This document shows, piece after piece, positions 34,999 to 42,185 of a stretch of 64,000 nt of DNA (the stretch's first letter is position 1; the number at the start of each line of letters is the position of its first letter). The notes below the pieces were generated by a model. It searched no databases and was not told where the DNA came from. It saw only the letters and a list, made by a program, of their open reading frames with translations. Source of the DNA: Bradyrhizobium sp. dw_78 (GTDB taxonomy: Bacteria > Pseudomonadota > Alphaproteobacteria > Rhizobiales > Xanthobacteraceae); contig NZ_JAAVUS010000002.1 of the NCBI RefSeq assembly GCF_018449525.1, forward strand, positions 62,001 to 126,000, read 5' to 3'. Position numbers and translations under genes: made by a program.

Positions 34999-35216
34999 TG
35001 CTCTTCCCCTTCTCCGCGTTTGCGGGCATTGACCGTGATGGGAAGCGAGGTTCCCGCCGCCATTTCCGGCAGATCGAGGACCCAGCCGTTAGCAATGCGG
35101 ATCCAGCCGCCCCACAGCGATTCATGCTCGAATTCGACGATCGGCTCTTCCAGATCCTTTTTCGGCACGTAAATCGACAGCCCCGTCTCCGGAGAACGGC
35201 GAATCATCACTTTCAT
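34995..35216 (-). CDS. nifT: NifT/FixU
   Basis: 73 residues: MKVMIRRSPETGLSIYVPKK, then LEEPIVEFEHESLWGGWIRIANGWVLDLPEM, the standard NifT domain. The role is unclear; deletion is usually mild in other species. Overlaps nifS by ATGA. Confidence 0.93.
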   Translation of the reverse strand: MKVMIRRSPETGLSIYVPKKDLEEPIVEFEHESLWGGWIRIANGWVLDLPEMAAGTSLPITVNARKRGEGEEQ

Positions 35217-36421
35217 AGGCTCGGCTCCGTCACTCGGGATTGGTCCGCCGCGATTTGCACATGCGCCTGCCATGCCAGGGACGACGCCCTCAGCCTGGCG
35301 ATGATCTCCGGCAGCAGGTTCAGCACGCAGACCACGTCGTCGATCGTGTTGTCGCGCGACAGCGAAAACCGGATCGCGCCCCGCAGCAAACTCACCGGCA
35401 CGTTCATCGCGCGCAGGACATGCGACGGCTCCATCGAGCCGGAGGCGCAGGCCGAGCCGAGCGACGCGGCGATGCCCGCCTTGTTCAGATGATGAATGAT
35501 GGCTTCGCCCTCAATATAGGCGAAGGCGATATTGGAGGTGTTCGGCAGCCTGCTCTTGACGTCACCCAGCACCGAGCAATGACCGGTCCGCAGGATGCCC
35601 TGCTCCAGACGGTCGCGCAGCGCGCCAACATGTGTCAGTTCATCGTTCAGGTGCGTCGATGCCAGTTCGGCGGCTTTTCCCAGGCCGATAATGCCTGGCA
35701 CATTCTCGGTGCCGCCGCGCCGCCGCCGCTCCTGCGGTCCGCCACGAACGAGCGGACTGAATTTCGTACCCTTGCGTATATACAGCGCCCCGATGCCTTT
35801 CGGCGCGTGCAGCTTGTGTCCCGACAGCGACAGCATGTCGATTTCGGTCGCCTTCAGATCGAGCGGGATCTTGCCGACCGCCTGCACCGCATCGGTATGG
35901 AACAGCGCGCCGGCCTGATGCGCCATGTCGGCCAGTTGCGCGACCGGAAACAGCGTTCCGGTCTCGTTGTTCGCCCACATCACCGACGCGATCGCGGTGC
36001 GCGGACCCAGCGCACGTCGATACGCCTCGATATCAAGGCGGCCGCAGGAATCGACCTCGATCAGATGCGTCGTGATCCCGCGTGACGTCCGCAGATGATC
36101 GACCAGCGCGAGGATGGCCGGATGCTCGACGGCCGTCGTGACGATCTCGTCCCGACCCTCCTGCGTATCAAGCGCCGACAGGATGGCCGCGTTGTCGGAT
36201 TCGGTCCCGCCGGAGGTAAATACGATTTCATGGTCGAAGGCGGCGCCGAGCAGAGCCTGCAGGCCCTTGCGCGCCTGCTTCACCGCGCCCGCCACTTCGC
36301 TGCCGAAGGCATGGGCCGACGATGCATTGCCAAATTGCTTCGAGAAATACGGCAGCATCGCTGCGACGACGGCAGGATCGGCACGCGTCGTCGCATTGTT
36401 GTCGAGATAGATCGGCCGCAC
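35213..36421 (-). CDS. nifS: NifS, cysteine desulfurase
   Basis: 402 residues. YLDNNATTRADP start, SGGTESDNAAIL, PLP Lys in LSLSGHKLHAPKGIGALY, catalytic Cys in SLGSACASGSMEPSHVL. It delivers sulfur from cysteine for nitrogenase Fe-S clusters. It follows nfu across a 79-base spacer filled with a tandem repeat. Confidence 0.97.
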   Translation of the reverse strand: MRPIYLDNNATTRADPAVVAAMLPYFSKQFGNASSAHAFGSEVAGAVKQARKGLQALLGAAFDHEIVFTSGGTESDNAAILSALDTQEGRDEIVTTAVEHPAILALVDHLRTSRGITTHLIEVDSCGRLDIEAYRRALGPRTAIASVMWANNETGTLFPVAQLADMAHQAGALFHTDAVQAVGKIPLDLKATEIDMLSLSGHKLHAPKGIGALYIRKGTKFSPLVRGGPQERRRRGGTENVPGIIGLGKAAELASTHLNDELTHVGALRDRLEQGILRTGHCSVLGDVKSRLPNTSNIAFAYIEGEAIIHHLNKAGIAASLGSACASGSMEPSHVLRAMNVPVSLLRGAIRFSLSRDNTIDDVVCVLNLLPEIIARLRASSLAWQAHVQIAADQSRVTEPSL

Positions 36422-36434
36422 GGATCGCCTCTCT

Positions 36435-36516
36435 CAATACCAAGCCTGGTTAATGACAAGCCTTGTTCAGTGCCGGGCCTTATTCAATGTCGAGCCTTGT
36501 TCAATGCCGAGCCTTG
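36435..36516. repeat. tandem 17-base repeat between nfu and nifS
   Basis: About five imperfect units of GAGCCTTGTTCAATGCC (plus strand), period 17. On the minus strand the first unit is the last coding bases and stop codon of nfu (AAGGCTCGGCATTGA); the next four follow in the spacer with decay. This looks like repeated slippage duplication of the gene end. Confidence 0.8.
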
Positions 36517-36791
36517 GCTGCTCCGGCGACGGGGATCAAACGCACGAACTCGCCGAGTTTTTCCACCAGACGCGCCTGGATGCCCTCTAGCGTGGCGCTG
36601 GACAACTTGCAGAACACACAGGCGCCGGTCAGCTTGACCATGATCTTGTTGCCGTCGATCTCGATGAGCTGACAATCGCCGCCATCCCGCTGCAGATTCG
36701 GACGGATATCCTCGATCACCGCCTTGATGATCTCGACGCGGTCGGTGTCCGCGCCCGGCGACGGCTTCAAATGCTCGGGTTCAATCAGCAT
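36501..36791 (-). CDS. Nfu-type Fe-S scaffold (NifU C-terminal domain only)
   Basis: 96 residues. VIEDIRPNLQRDGGDCQLIEIDGNKIMVKLTGACVFCKLSSATLEGIQARL is the Nfu domain with its CxxC. The N-terminal IscU-like and central 2Fe-2S domains of full NifU are absent, and no other NifU is in the window. Short KARH tail matches the adjacent tandem repeat. Confidence 0.93.
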   Translation of the reverse strand: MLIEPEHLKPSPGADTDRVEIIKAVIEDIRPNLQRDGGDCQLIEIDGNKIMVKLTGACVFCKLSSATLEGIQARLVEKLGEFVRLIPVAGAAKARH

Positions 36792-36826
36792 GGTGTTGAT
36801 TTCTTTCTTTTGGAGTAAGCGCCGAT

Positions 36827-37147
36827 CTAGCCGAACGATTTTCCGCAGGAGCAGCTGTTGTTAGCGTTCGGGTTATCGAACGTGAAACCGGAGCCTTCGA
36901 GCGCGATCACGAAATCGATCGTGGTGCCGGCGAGGTACTGATGGCTCTTGTTGTCGACGAACACGCGCACGCCGTCGCGCTCGATCACGGTGTCGTCGGG
37001 ATCGACCGCATCCACGAGTCCCAACATATATTTGTAGCCGGCGCAGCCGCCCGCTTCGACCATGATGCGCAGGCCATCGACCGGCCTGTCCGCCGTGGAA
37101 ATCGCGTTGCGTACCGCGTTCAGCGCGCTATCGGTGAGGTTAATCAT
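36827..37147 (-). CDS. NifIscA, A-type Fe-S carrier
   Basis: 106 residues: MINLTDSALNAVRNAISTAD, RIMVEAGGCAGYKYMLGL with the first Cys, VFVDNKSHQYLAGTTIDFV and a C-terminal NSCSCGKSFG with both remaining Cys. It is an A-type carrier that probably loads nitrogenase-related proteins. The start is set by AAGGG six bases upstream; ATG 37162 is an alternative. First gene of iscA-nfu-nifS-nifT-SIR2. Confidence 0.93.
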   Translation of the reverse strand: MINLTDSALNAVRNAISTADRPVDGLRIMVEAGGCAGYKYMLGLVDAVDPDDTVIERDGVRVFVDNKSHQYLAGTTIDFVIALEGSGFTFDNPNANNSCSCGKSFG

Positions 37148-37189
37148 TCGCTCGCCCTTCATTGCATGGGACCATTGAGCAATGAATTG

Positions 37190-37204
37190 GCAAGACTTAT
37201 GCCA
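37190..37204 (-). promoter_or_regulatory. sigma-54 promoter for iscA-nfu-nifS-nifT
   Basis: Minus strand TGGCAT-AAGTC-TTGC, consensus, 43 bases before iscA. Confidence 0.75.
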
Positions 37205-37264
37205 CGCTTTAATTCGTTGATAAAATTGCGCTTTCAATCCAGCACCTGTCGCCTTTACGACGCG

Positions 37265-37280
37265 TGTCGGGTTTCCGACA
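37265..37280. promoter_or_regulatory. NifA upstream activator site shared by iscA and 37463 gene
   Basis: TGTCGGGTTTCCGACA, exact TGT-N10-ACA. It is about 61 bases from the iscA -24 element and about 100 bases from the divergent -24 element. Confidence 0.65.
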
Positions 37281-37378
37281 GGGCGGCTTCCCGCCGCAGG
37301 AGCTTCAGTCGGCCCGGCTCGGTTTGATCCGACACGTATTTTCCGATCCGATCGTCACGGCAAGCGTGAGCCGAAAAC

Positions 37379-37393
37379 CGGCAGACAATTTGC
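37379..37393 (+). promoter_or_regulatory. candidate sigma-54 promoter for the 204-residue unknown protein
   Basis: CGGCAG-ACAAT-TTGC, GG-N10-GC intact, 69 bases before the ATG and 100 bases past the shared activator site. Confidence 0.55.
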
Positions 37394-37462
37394 ATGTCAG
37401 GTCGTATCAACGATTCAAACCGGCGCGAGCGCGCCGATCTGTCTGACAGCGGAGAAATTTCC

Positions 37463-38077
37463 ATGACGACGATCGAGTTAAACACGCCGGCGACAATCGA
37501 GAAGACTGCCCTCGGCCGGCTCGATCGGGAGGGACGCCTGCTCAACGCCGTGCTCAAGGGACCGACGAAGAAACCGGGCCGGTTCGGATTCCGGGGCGAC
37601 ATCGCGCTCAAGTTCCAGAGCCAGGTCGCCGACGAAAAGCGCCCGCCGGAATTCTCGATCGAGCAGGTTCTGACGATCGCGCAGGAGGGCGACAGCACGA
37701 TCCCGGCCCTTGTCGGATATTTGCACTCCTTTGCCTATCTGGACGTGGCGTCCGAGGTACTTGACGGCCTTTTGAGCCCAGGCGGAACCTACTTCATGTT
37801 CTGCAACAACATCGATCTCCTGACGAAATACTGCGTCACCCTTCGCGGCATCACGTTCTATGTCCTCCCATGCGATGAATCGACCGTCTGGAAGGAAATG
37901 CTCGACCTCCTGAGCATCGACAAGAACGACATCAAGAAGCTCGATACGGCGGGCAAGCTGGATTACGTCCTCGACGCCGCCGCGGGCTTCAACGAAAAAT
38001 ACGACGCCATCACCTTCGAGGAGGGCTTGGCGCGGATGGAGCCGGTGAAAAACCGCAACGAAAACCGCCCGGTCTGA
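37463..38077 (+). CDS. conserved hypothetical, nif-island protein
   Basis: 204 residues, GGAG before the ATG. The N-terminal third is basic (LNAVLKGPTKKPGRFGFRGDIALKFQ); the middle has ALVGYLHSFAYLDVASEVLDGLLSPGGTYFMFCNNIDLL, and the C-terminal part SIDKNDIKKLDTAGKLDYVLDAAAGFNEKYDAITF. No signal peptide or known cofactor motif. It is a stand-alone unit with its own sigma-54-type promoter. No family recognised, yet its regulation implies a nitrogen-fixation role. Confidence 0.78.
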   Translation: MTTIELNTPATIEKTALGRLDREGRLLNAVLKGPTKKPGRFGFRGDIALKFQSQVADEKRPPEFSIEQVLTIAQEGDSTIPALVGYLHSFAYLDVASEVLDGLLSPGGTYFMFCNNIDLLTKYCVTLRGITFYVLPCDESTVWKEMLDLLSIDKNDIKKLDTAGKLDYVLDAAAGFNEKYDAITFEEGLARMEPVKNRNENRPV

Positions 38078-38092
38078 GCGGTCCGGTTCAAA

Positions 38093-38497
38093 TCATGCGT
38101 CGTCGTCGAGGACCGGCTCGCCGTCCTCGACCAGCGTCACGCCCGTCACGCAGATATCGTCGTCCAGCACAGTCAGCGCCACCGGCGTAAGGCTGCGGCC
38201 TTTGCAAGGCCCATCCACGCACAGGCCGGTGCCGAGTTCGAACAGAGCGCCGTGCTTGCCGCACATCAAGCGGGTTCCGTTCGAATCGAGGAACTGGTTG
38301 CGCTCCCAATCCAGATTCACCCCGTCATGCGGGCATCTGTTGACATAACCAAAGACCTGCCGGCCCCATCGAAGCACGAAGATCGGCCACGGCCGGGCCG
38401 TGCCGTCGTCCGCTACGACGGCCAGTTGAAAGCCCCTCGCCTGCCGGCTTGGAATGTCGTTCATGCTGCAGATCGCATAGGCCACATCGGATTGCAT
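38093..38497 (-). CDS. small Rieske [2Fe-2S] protein 2
   Basis: 134 residues. C-P-H-D-G and C-G-K-H-G ligands, then LGTGLCVDGPCKGRSLTPVAL. Same plan as the protein at 25668. GAGG precedes the ATG at 38497 (MQSDVAYAICSMND). It converges on the 37463 gene with 15 bases between. Soluble electron carrier of unknown partner. Confidence 0.88.
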   Translation of the reverse strand: MQSDVAYAICSMNDIPSRQARGFQLAVVADDGTARPWPIFVLRWGRQVFGYVNRCPHDGVNLDWERNQFLDSNGTRLMCGKHGALFELGTGLCVDGPCKGRSLTPVALTVLDDDICVTGVTLVEDGEPVLDDDA

Positions 38498-38564
38498 CTT
38501 GTCCTCGTTCACGGCGAAATGCCTCTCAACATCGATTACGCGAACCGGACTCTGCAAGATTCGC

Positions 38565-38579
38565 GCAAGATCCAATCCA
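38565..38579 (-). promoter_or_regulatory. candidate sigma-54 promoter for Rieske 2
   Basis: Minus strand TGGATT-GGATC-TTGC, with GG-N10-GC and TTGC, 68 bases before the ATG. No exact activator site in the spacer. Confidence 0.45.
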
Positions 38580-38618
38580 TCAAGAAAATCGCCGGTTCAA
38601 CCGCCCCTTCCGGTCAAC

Positions 38619-38633
38619 TGGCACAAAACTTGA
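38619..38633 (+). promoter_or_regulatory. sigma-54-like promoter for 38673 gene
   Basis: TGGCAC-AAAAC-TTGA: perfect -24 half and spacing, but GA instead of GC at -12, the same variation as at fdxN-suf. 40 bases before the ATG. Confidence 0.4.
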
Positions 38634-38672
38634 AAAATCGATGTGTAACCCCCGTTGCGCGTGGAGATTGGC

Positions 38673-39128
38673 ATGAATGTCACACTGGATTTTGTCGGCT
38701 GTTCGCTGGATGAACTGAAAGCATTGCTCGATGGCGGGACGCTGACGATCTATTCGGTCGCTCGCCCTGTGACCGCGGATCAGCCGGTCGAACGCAGCGG
38801 AACATTGGCGACCTTCACCTTTGCCTCGCCCGCCTTCGCCGCCGCATCGGATGGTATCGAAAACCCCGTTTTCGTCGCCAATCCCGTTGCGGCCAGCAAC
38901 GTCGGTACACCCGGCTTCGCTCGCGCCCGCAAGGCGGACGGGACTGTCGTTGCGGATTTCTCCGCGGGTCCCGGCGATCGGGAGATCAAATTCAGCGAGG
39001 TTTCATTCTCGCAAGGCGCTCCCGTGAAATTGACGGTGTTCAAGTTCATCACCGAGGGAGGGTGGCCGGAACAGCCCGAATATTACGACACCAGGCCGCG
39101 TGCGGGCTATGCGATGCCGACCTCGTAA
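38673..39128 (+). CDS. hypothetical nif-island protein
   Basis: 151 residues, GGAGATTGGC before the ATG. It has a MNVTLDFVGCSLDELKALLDGGTLTIYSVARP start, a beta-rich middle ATFTFASPAFAAASDG, and a V-K-L-T-V-F-K-F end with Pro/Tyr-rich tail. No family recognised. It reads toward the rhodanese gene and may be cotranscribed. Confidence 0.68.
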   Translation: MNVTLDFVGCSLDELKALLDGGTLTIYSVARPVTADQPVERSGTLATFTFASPAFAAASDGIENPVFVANPVAASNVGTPGFARARKADGTVVADFSAGPGDREIKFSEVSFSQGAPVKLTVFKFITEGGWPEQPEYYDTRPRAGYAMPTS

Positions 39129-39189
39129 CACCGAATGTATCCGGCGGCGATCGGACTTGCTTCCGCTCCCGCGCCTCTTTGGCGATGTT

Positions 39190-39205
39190 TGTCGGCTTTC
39201 TGACA
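39190..39205. promoter_or_regulatory. isolated TGT-N10-ACA site before the rhodanese gene
   Basis: TGTCGGCTTTCTGACA, exact pattern, only 17 bases before the ATG. No convincing -24/-12 element follows, so function is doubtful. Confidence 0.25.
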
Positions 39206-39221
39206 TGGAGATCATTCAGAG

Positions 39222-40079
39222 ATGAGTCATGTAGATCCTGAAGCGCTGGTAAGCACCGGGTGGCTTGCGGAGCATCTCTCCGACCCGGACCTCCGAATTC
39301 TCGATTGCACCTGGCATCACGTCTCAACCAACCTCGACGGGCGCACGCAATATCGCGGGCGGCATCTTCCGGGCTCGGTGCATTTTGATATCGATCACAT
39401 CGCCGATAAATCGACCCCGCTTCCGCACATGCTTCCCAGCCCCGGGGACTTTGCTAAAAAGGTGGGTCTGCTCGGGATTGGCGACGGCGATCGCGTCGTG
39501 GTCTATGACCGGCTGTACGGTGGCTCCGCCGCGGCGCGGGTATGGTGGATGTTCCGTGTTTTCGGCCACGACAAAGTTGCGCTGCTCGACGGCGGCCTTG
39601 GCAAATGGACCAAGGAGAAGCTCCCGACCGAAATGTCCGCGGTCCGCCCGGAGCCGAAATCGCTATCGGTCACATTCAACGCCGCACTGGTGCGCAGCTT
39701 GAGTGAGATGGATGCAAATCTTGCGGCGGCCACCGAGCAGGTCATCGACGCGCGCGGTCCTGGCAAATTCGACGGCAGCCAGCAGGACGTATTCCCGTTC
39801 AAAAAACTCGGCCATATCCCGAACGCCACCAACCTTCCGTGGGCGGACCTGATCGATCCGGACACCGGCCTGTTCCTGGCTCCGGACGCGCTCACCGCGC
39901 GATTTTCCGCCGCCGGCATCGATCTGTCGCGCCCCATCGTGACGACATGCGCCTCCGGCATCACGTCCTGCATGGTGGCGCTCGCGCTCTATCTGCTCGG
40001 ACACAAGACCGCCGCCGTCTATGACGGGTCCTGGGCGGAATGGGGACTGGCCGAGCACACGCCGGCGGTCGCCGCATAA
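39222..40079 (+). CDS. sseA: 3-mercaptopyruvate/thiosulfate sulfurtransferase (rhodanese)
   Basis: 285 residues, two rhodanese domains. The N-terminal domain has LRILDCTWH, the RHLPGSVHFDIDHI strand-loop and RVVVYDRLYGGSAAARVWWMFRVFGHDKVALLDGG. The catalytic Cys is in the second domain, TTCASGITSCMVALAL. It moves sulfane sulfur and could feed Fe-S or cofactor assembly. GGAG before the ATG. Followed by two small genes. Confidence 0.92.
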   Translation: MSHVDPEALVSTGWLAEHLSDPDLRILDCTWHHVSTNLDGRTQYRGRHLPGSVHFDIDHIADKSTPLPHMLPSPGDFAKKVGLLGIGDGDRVVVYDRLYGGSAAARVWWMFRVFGHDKVALLDGGLGKWTKEKLPTEMSAVRPEPKSLSVTFNAALVRSLSEMDANLAAATEQVIDARGPGKFDGSQQDVFPFKKLGHIPNATNLPWADLIDPDTGLFLAPDALTARFSAAGIDLSRPIVTTCASGITSCMVALALYLLGHKTAAVYDGSWAEWGLAEHTPAVAA

Positions 40080-40106
40080 CGATCCCTTTGACGGAGATCT
40101 GCGCCC

Positions 40107-40370
40107 ATGAGCGAACATCAAGCGTCGGCCGGCCTGATTTCGGCAGGCACGGAATATGAGCTCCTCGGCACGGAGGATGGCGCCTCCTTCATCCTGAGAT
40201 CGAAGAGCGACTGCTCCACCGCGCATTTGCGCGGCGAGGATGCGGCGCGCTTTCGCGCCGATTACGACGCGATCAGGCTGCAATTCCCGGCCTGGAACCC
40301 GGACCAGACGCTGGCCCAGCTCTGGGATCAAGGCGGCTATGGCTGGCTCGCCACACAGGAGGCGGATTGA
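40107..40370 (+). CDS. small hypothetical protein
   Basis: 87 residues. SAGTEYELLGTEDGASFILRSKSDCSTAHLRGEDAARFRADYDAI followed by FPAWNPDQTLAQLWDQGGYGWLA. It is 27 bases after sseA and directly before another small gene; an operon of three is likely. Family not recognised. Confidence 0.62.
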   Translation: MSEHQASAGLISAGTEYELLGTEDGASFILRSKSDCSTAHLRGEDAARFRADYDAIRLQFPAWNPDQTLAQLWDQGGYGWLATQEAD

Positions 40371-40372
40371 AC

Positions 40373-40687
40373 ATGTCGACGCTGGTAAAGAACACGCAGG
40401 ACGGACGAAAGCTGGAAGTGATCGGGCTCGCAATCTGCCTCGACGGCGAACTCGAGGCGTTCGAGTTGATCGAGGTGAAGATGCATCCCAACCGGCGCGC
40501 GATCCTGGCCGCGGCGCCGGAAGCCACGCATATGGCAGGCCGGGTTACGCTGACCCGCGAAGAGGCGGATATCGTGGTTGCCGCCTTCAAGGCGGCGGAG
40601 GCCGAAATTCTGGCCAATCCCGTCGCGATCAACGAGCGCTTCCGGATCGCGGCGATGTGGAAAGCCCGCGAACAGGGCATCGAATAG
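40373..40687 (+). CDS. small hypothetical protein
   Basis: 104 residues. KLEVIGLAICLDGELEAFELIEVKMHPNRRAILAAAPEATHMAG and REEADIVVAAFKAAEAEILANPVAINERF. AGGAGG lies in the end of the previous gene; a TTG at 40367 has better spacing than the ATG chosen here. It ends the sseA operon and converges on fdxB. Confidence 0.62.
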   Translation: MSTLVKNTQDGRKLEVIGLAICLDGELEAFELIEVKMHPNRRAILAAAPEATHMAGRVTLTREEADIVVAAFKAAEAEILANPVAINERFRIAAMWKAREQGIE

Positions 40688-40781
40688 ATTCAAGGCAAGG
40701 CAGGGACCGGAGGCGGTTCATCATCATGAAGCGCCGGCGGACGGCCGCCGGGCTTCCCGCGTCAGACGACCTCGGCCGGCG

Positions 40782-41078
40782 TCAGCCGTGGGTCTGGCAA
40801 TTGGTCGGACAGACCCGGGCGCACGCGCCGCAGCCGATACAGGCCCCGTCGTCATTCATCACCATGATCTTCTTTTCGATCTCGTCGTCCTCGTCATCGT
40901 CGAGCGCGACCAGTTCGCCGTCCTCGTTCATGCCCTTCAAAGTCATGACATCGCGGCCACATACCTTGAAACAGCGGCCGCAGCCGATGCATTTCTTCTC
41001 GTCGATGGCGAGCAAATAGGCCGGTTGCCAGTCGCGGCCATCACGGGTTGCATTGGTCATGACGATGGAAACCTTCAT
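40782..41078 (-). CDS. fdxB: FdxB, nif-specific ferredoxin III
   Basis: 98 residues. Two 4Fe-4S sites: C-I-G-C-G-R-C-F-K-V-C and C-I-G-C-G-A-C-A-R-V-C-P, separated by an acidic DDDEDDEIEKK insert. The last gene of the nifDKENX operon. The ATG at 41078 overlaps the DUF683 stop (TGATG); 41060 is an alternative. Confidence 0.95.
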   Translation of the reverse strand: MKVSIVMTNATRDGRDWQPAYLLAIDEKKCIGCGRCFKVCGRDVMTLKGMNEDGELVALDDDEDDEIEKKIMVMNDDGACIGCGACARVCPTNCQTHG

Positions 41079-41278
41079 CAAGCCTGTTCAAGACTCTTCA
41101 GCGCAGCGCGCTTCTGCTCCAGTTCCGCAAAGGCGTCATAAGCCTGCTGCGCCACGCTCGGAATCGTCTGCCATTGCAGTGGAAGCTCCTCGGACAGGTC
41201 GTGCAGGTTCATCTTCGCCTGCGTCGCCTTCGCGGACAGCTTCTTGATCTCGGCTTTCAGGACTTCCAATTCGCTCAT
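41078..41278 (-). CDS. DUF683 (CCE_0567-like) nif protein
   Basis: 66 residues, a helical hairpin: MSELEVLKAEIKKLSAKATQ, then AKMNLHDLSEELPLQWQTIPSVAQQAYDAFAELEQK. This family always sits with nifX/DUF269 genes and may bind metal. Role unknown. Confidence 0.93.
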   Translation of the reverse strand: MSELEVLKAEIKKLSAKATQAKMNLHDLSEELPLQWQTIPSVAQQAYDAFAELEQKRAALKSLEQA

Positions 41279-41287
41279 CGGCTCACC

Positions 41288-41758
41288 TCAATAGTCCGCA
41301 ACGGCTCTGAATTTCTCGATCATTTCGACGCCGGCCTTGACATATTTGTCGCCCTCATCGCCGAGCTTGCCGAGATTGTCGAATCCGAACCGGTGGACGT
41401 CACGCAGCTGCTTGTTGACGACAATGAGCCGGCCACCGATCAGGACCATCCGGCCGAACCCCTCGTGACTCATCTTCAGCATCGGCGAGATCATGACTCC
41501 GGTCGCGCGCTCGATCGACAGCGCCACCGCGTTGAAAAACAGCTCCATTCGCCAGATCGTGTCCGGATCGGGATCGCCGATGATCGGCAGCGCGCGGCGG
41601 GCTTCCTTGTCGAGGATATAGGGCTCCAGCAGGGTAAGATCGCCCTTGCCCTCCCACGCGCCATGGGTGTCCTGGGCCCGCCATATCTTGATCAGTTCCT
41701 TGACGAACGGCATTTCGGCCGCGGGATTGGGTTCGAGCACGGCGGCACTCTCAGTCAT
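41288..41758 (-). CDS. NifX-associated protein (DUF269)
   Basis: 156 residues. [40 protein letters not shown] and [43 protein letters not shown] define DUF269. Two bases separate it from nifX. Confidence 0.95.
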   Translation of the reverse strand: MTESAAVLEPNPAAEMPFVKELIKIWRAQDTHGAWEGKGDLTLLEPYILDKEARRALPIIGDPDPDTIWRMELFFNAVALSIERATGVMISPMLKMSHEGFGRMVLIGGRLIVVNKQLRDVHRFGFDNLGKLGDEGDKYVKAGVEMIEKFRAVADY

Positions 41759-41760
41759 GG

Positions 41761-42162
41761 CTATTCCTCATCCTCGAAATCGAGCGTTCGTTCCTGGTCC
41801 TTCAGCATGGCCTTACGGAGCCAGGGCGGCGGCGTGCCTTTCAGCACATCCTCCAGCTTGGCCAGGAGGCCGGTGATCTCCTCGGGCTGGCTGACCTTCA
41901 TCGGATGAATGTTGTTCGCCACCACCCTCGCCGCGCCGGAGCCGCCGATGGCGGCGACATAGAGAATGGCGCAATCCTTGATCGCCTCGATCTTCGGCGC
42001 GAGCTTGTCTTCGTTGCCGTCCTCCTTGAGGTCGCCATCGAACTGGACGGCTTCGAGGAAACGGTGGCCCTGCGGGCCTATTTCATAGATCGCGATGTTC
42101 TTCGCCCAGCCGAAATGAGCGTCGACGCGCTTCAGGTCCTGGGTCGCAAATGCGATTTTCAT
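41761..42162 (-). CDS. nifX: NifX, FeMo-co precursor carrier
   Basis: 133 residues: [20 protein letters not shown], then [20 protein letters not shown] and [18 protein letters not shown]. NifX binds NifB-co and VK-cluster between NifB and NifEN. It has an acidic tail. 23 bases after nifN. Confidence 0.96.
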   Translation of the reverse strand: MKIAFATQDLKRVDAHFGWAKNIAIYEIGPQGHRFLEAVQFDGDLKEDGNEDKLAPKIEAIKDCAILYVAAIGGSGAARVVANNIHPMKVSQPEEITGLLAKLEDVLKGTPPPWLRKAMLKDQERTLDFEDEE

Positions 42163-42185
42163 CAGCTCGTCCTTCCGTATTTCCG

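Noticed and set aside
36435..36516. CRISPR array
   Set aside because: Units are directly adjacent with no spacers.
36501..36791. Truncated NifU as a broken pseudogene
   Set aside because: The Nfu domain is complete with its own start and CxxC; stand-alone Nfu proteins are normal.
39190..39205. TGT-N10-ACA as a proven activator site for sseA
   Set aside because: It is too close to the start codon and no -24/-12 element follows; listed only at low confidence.
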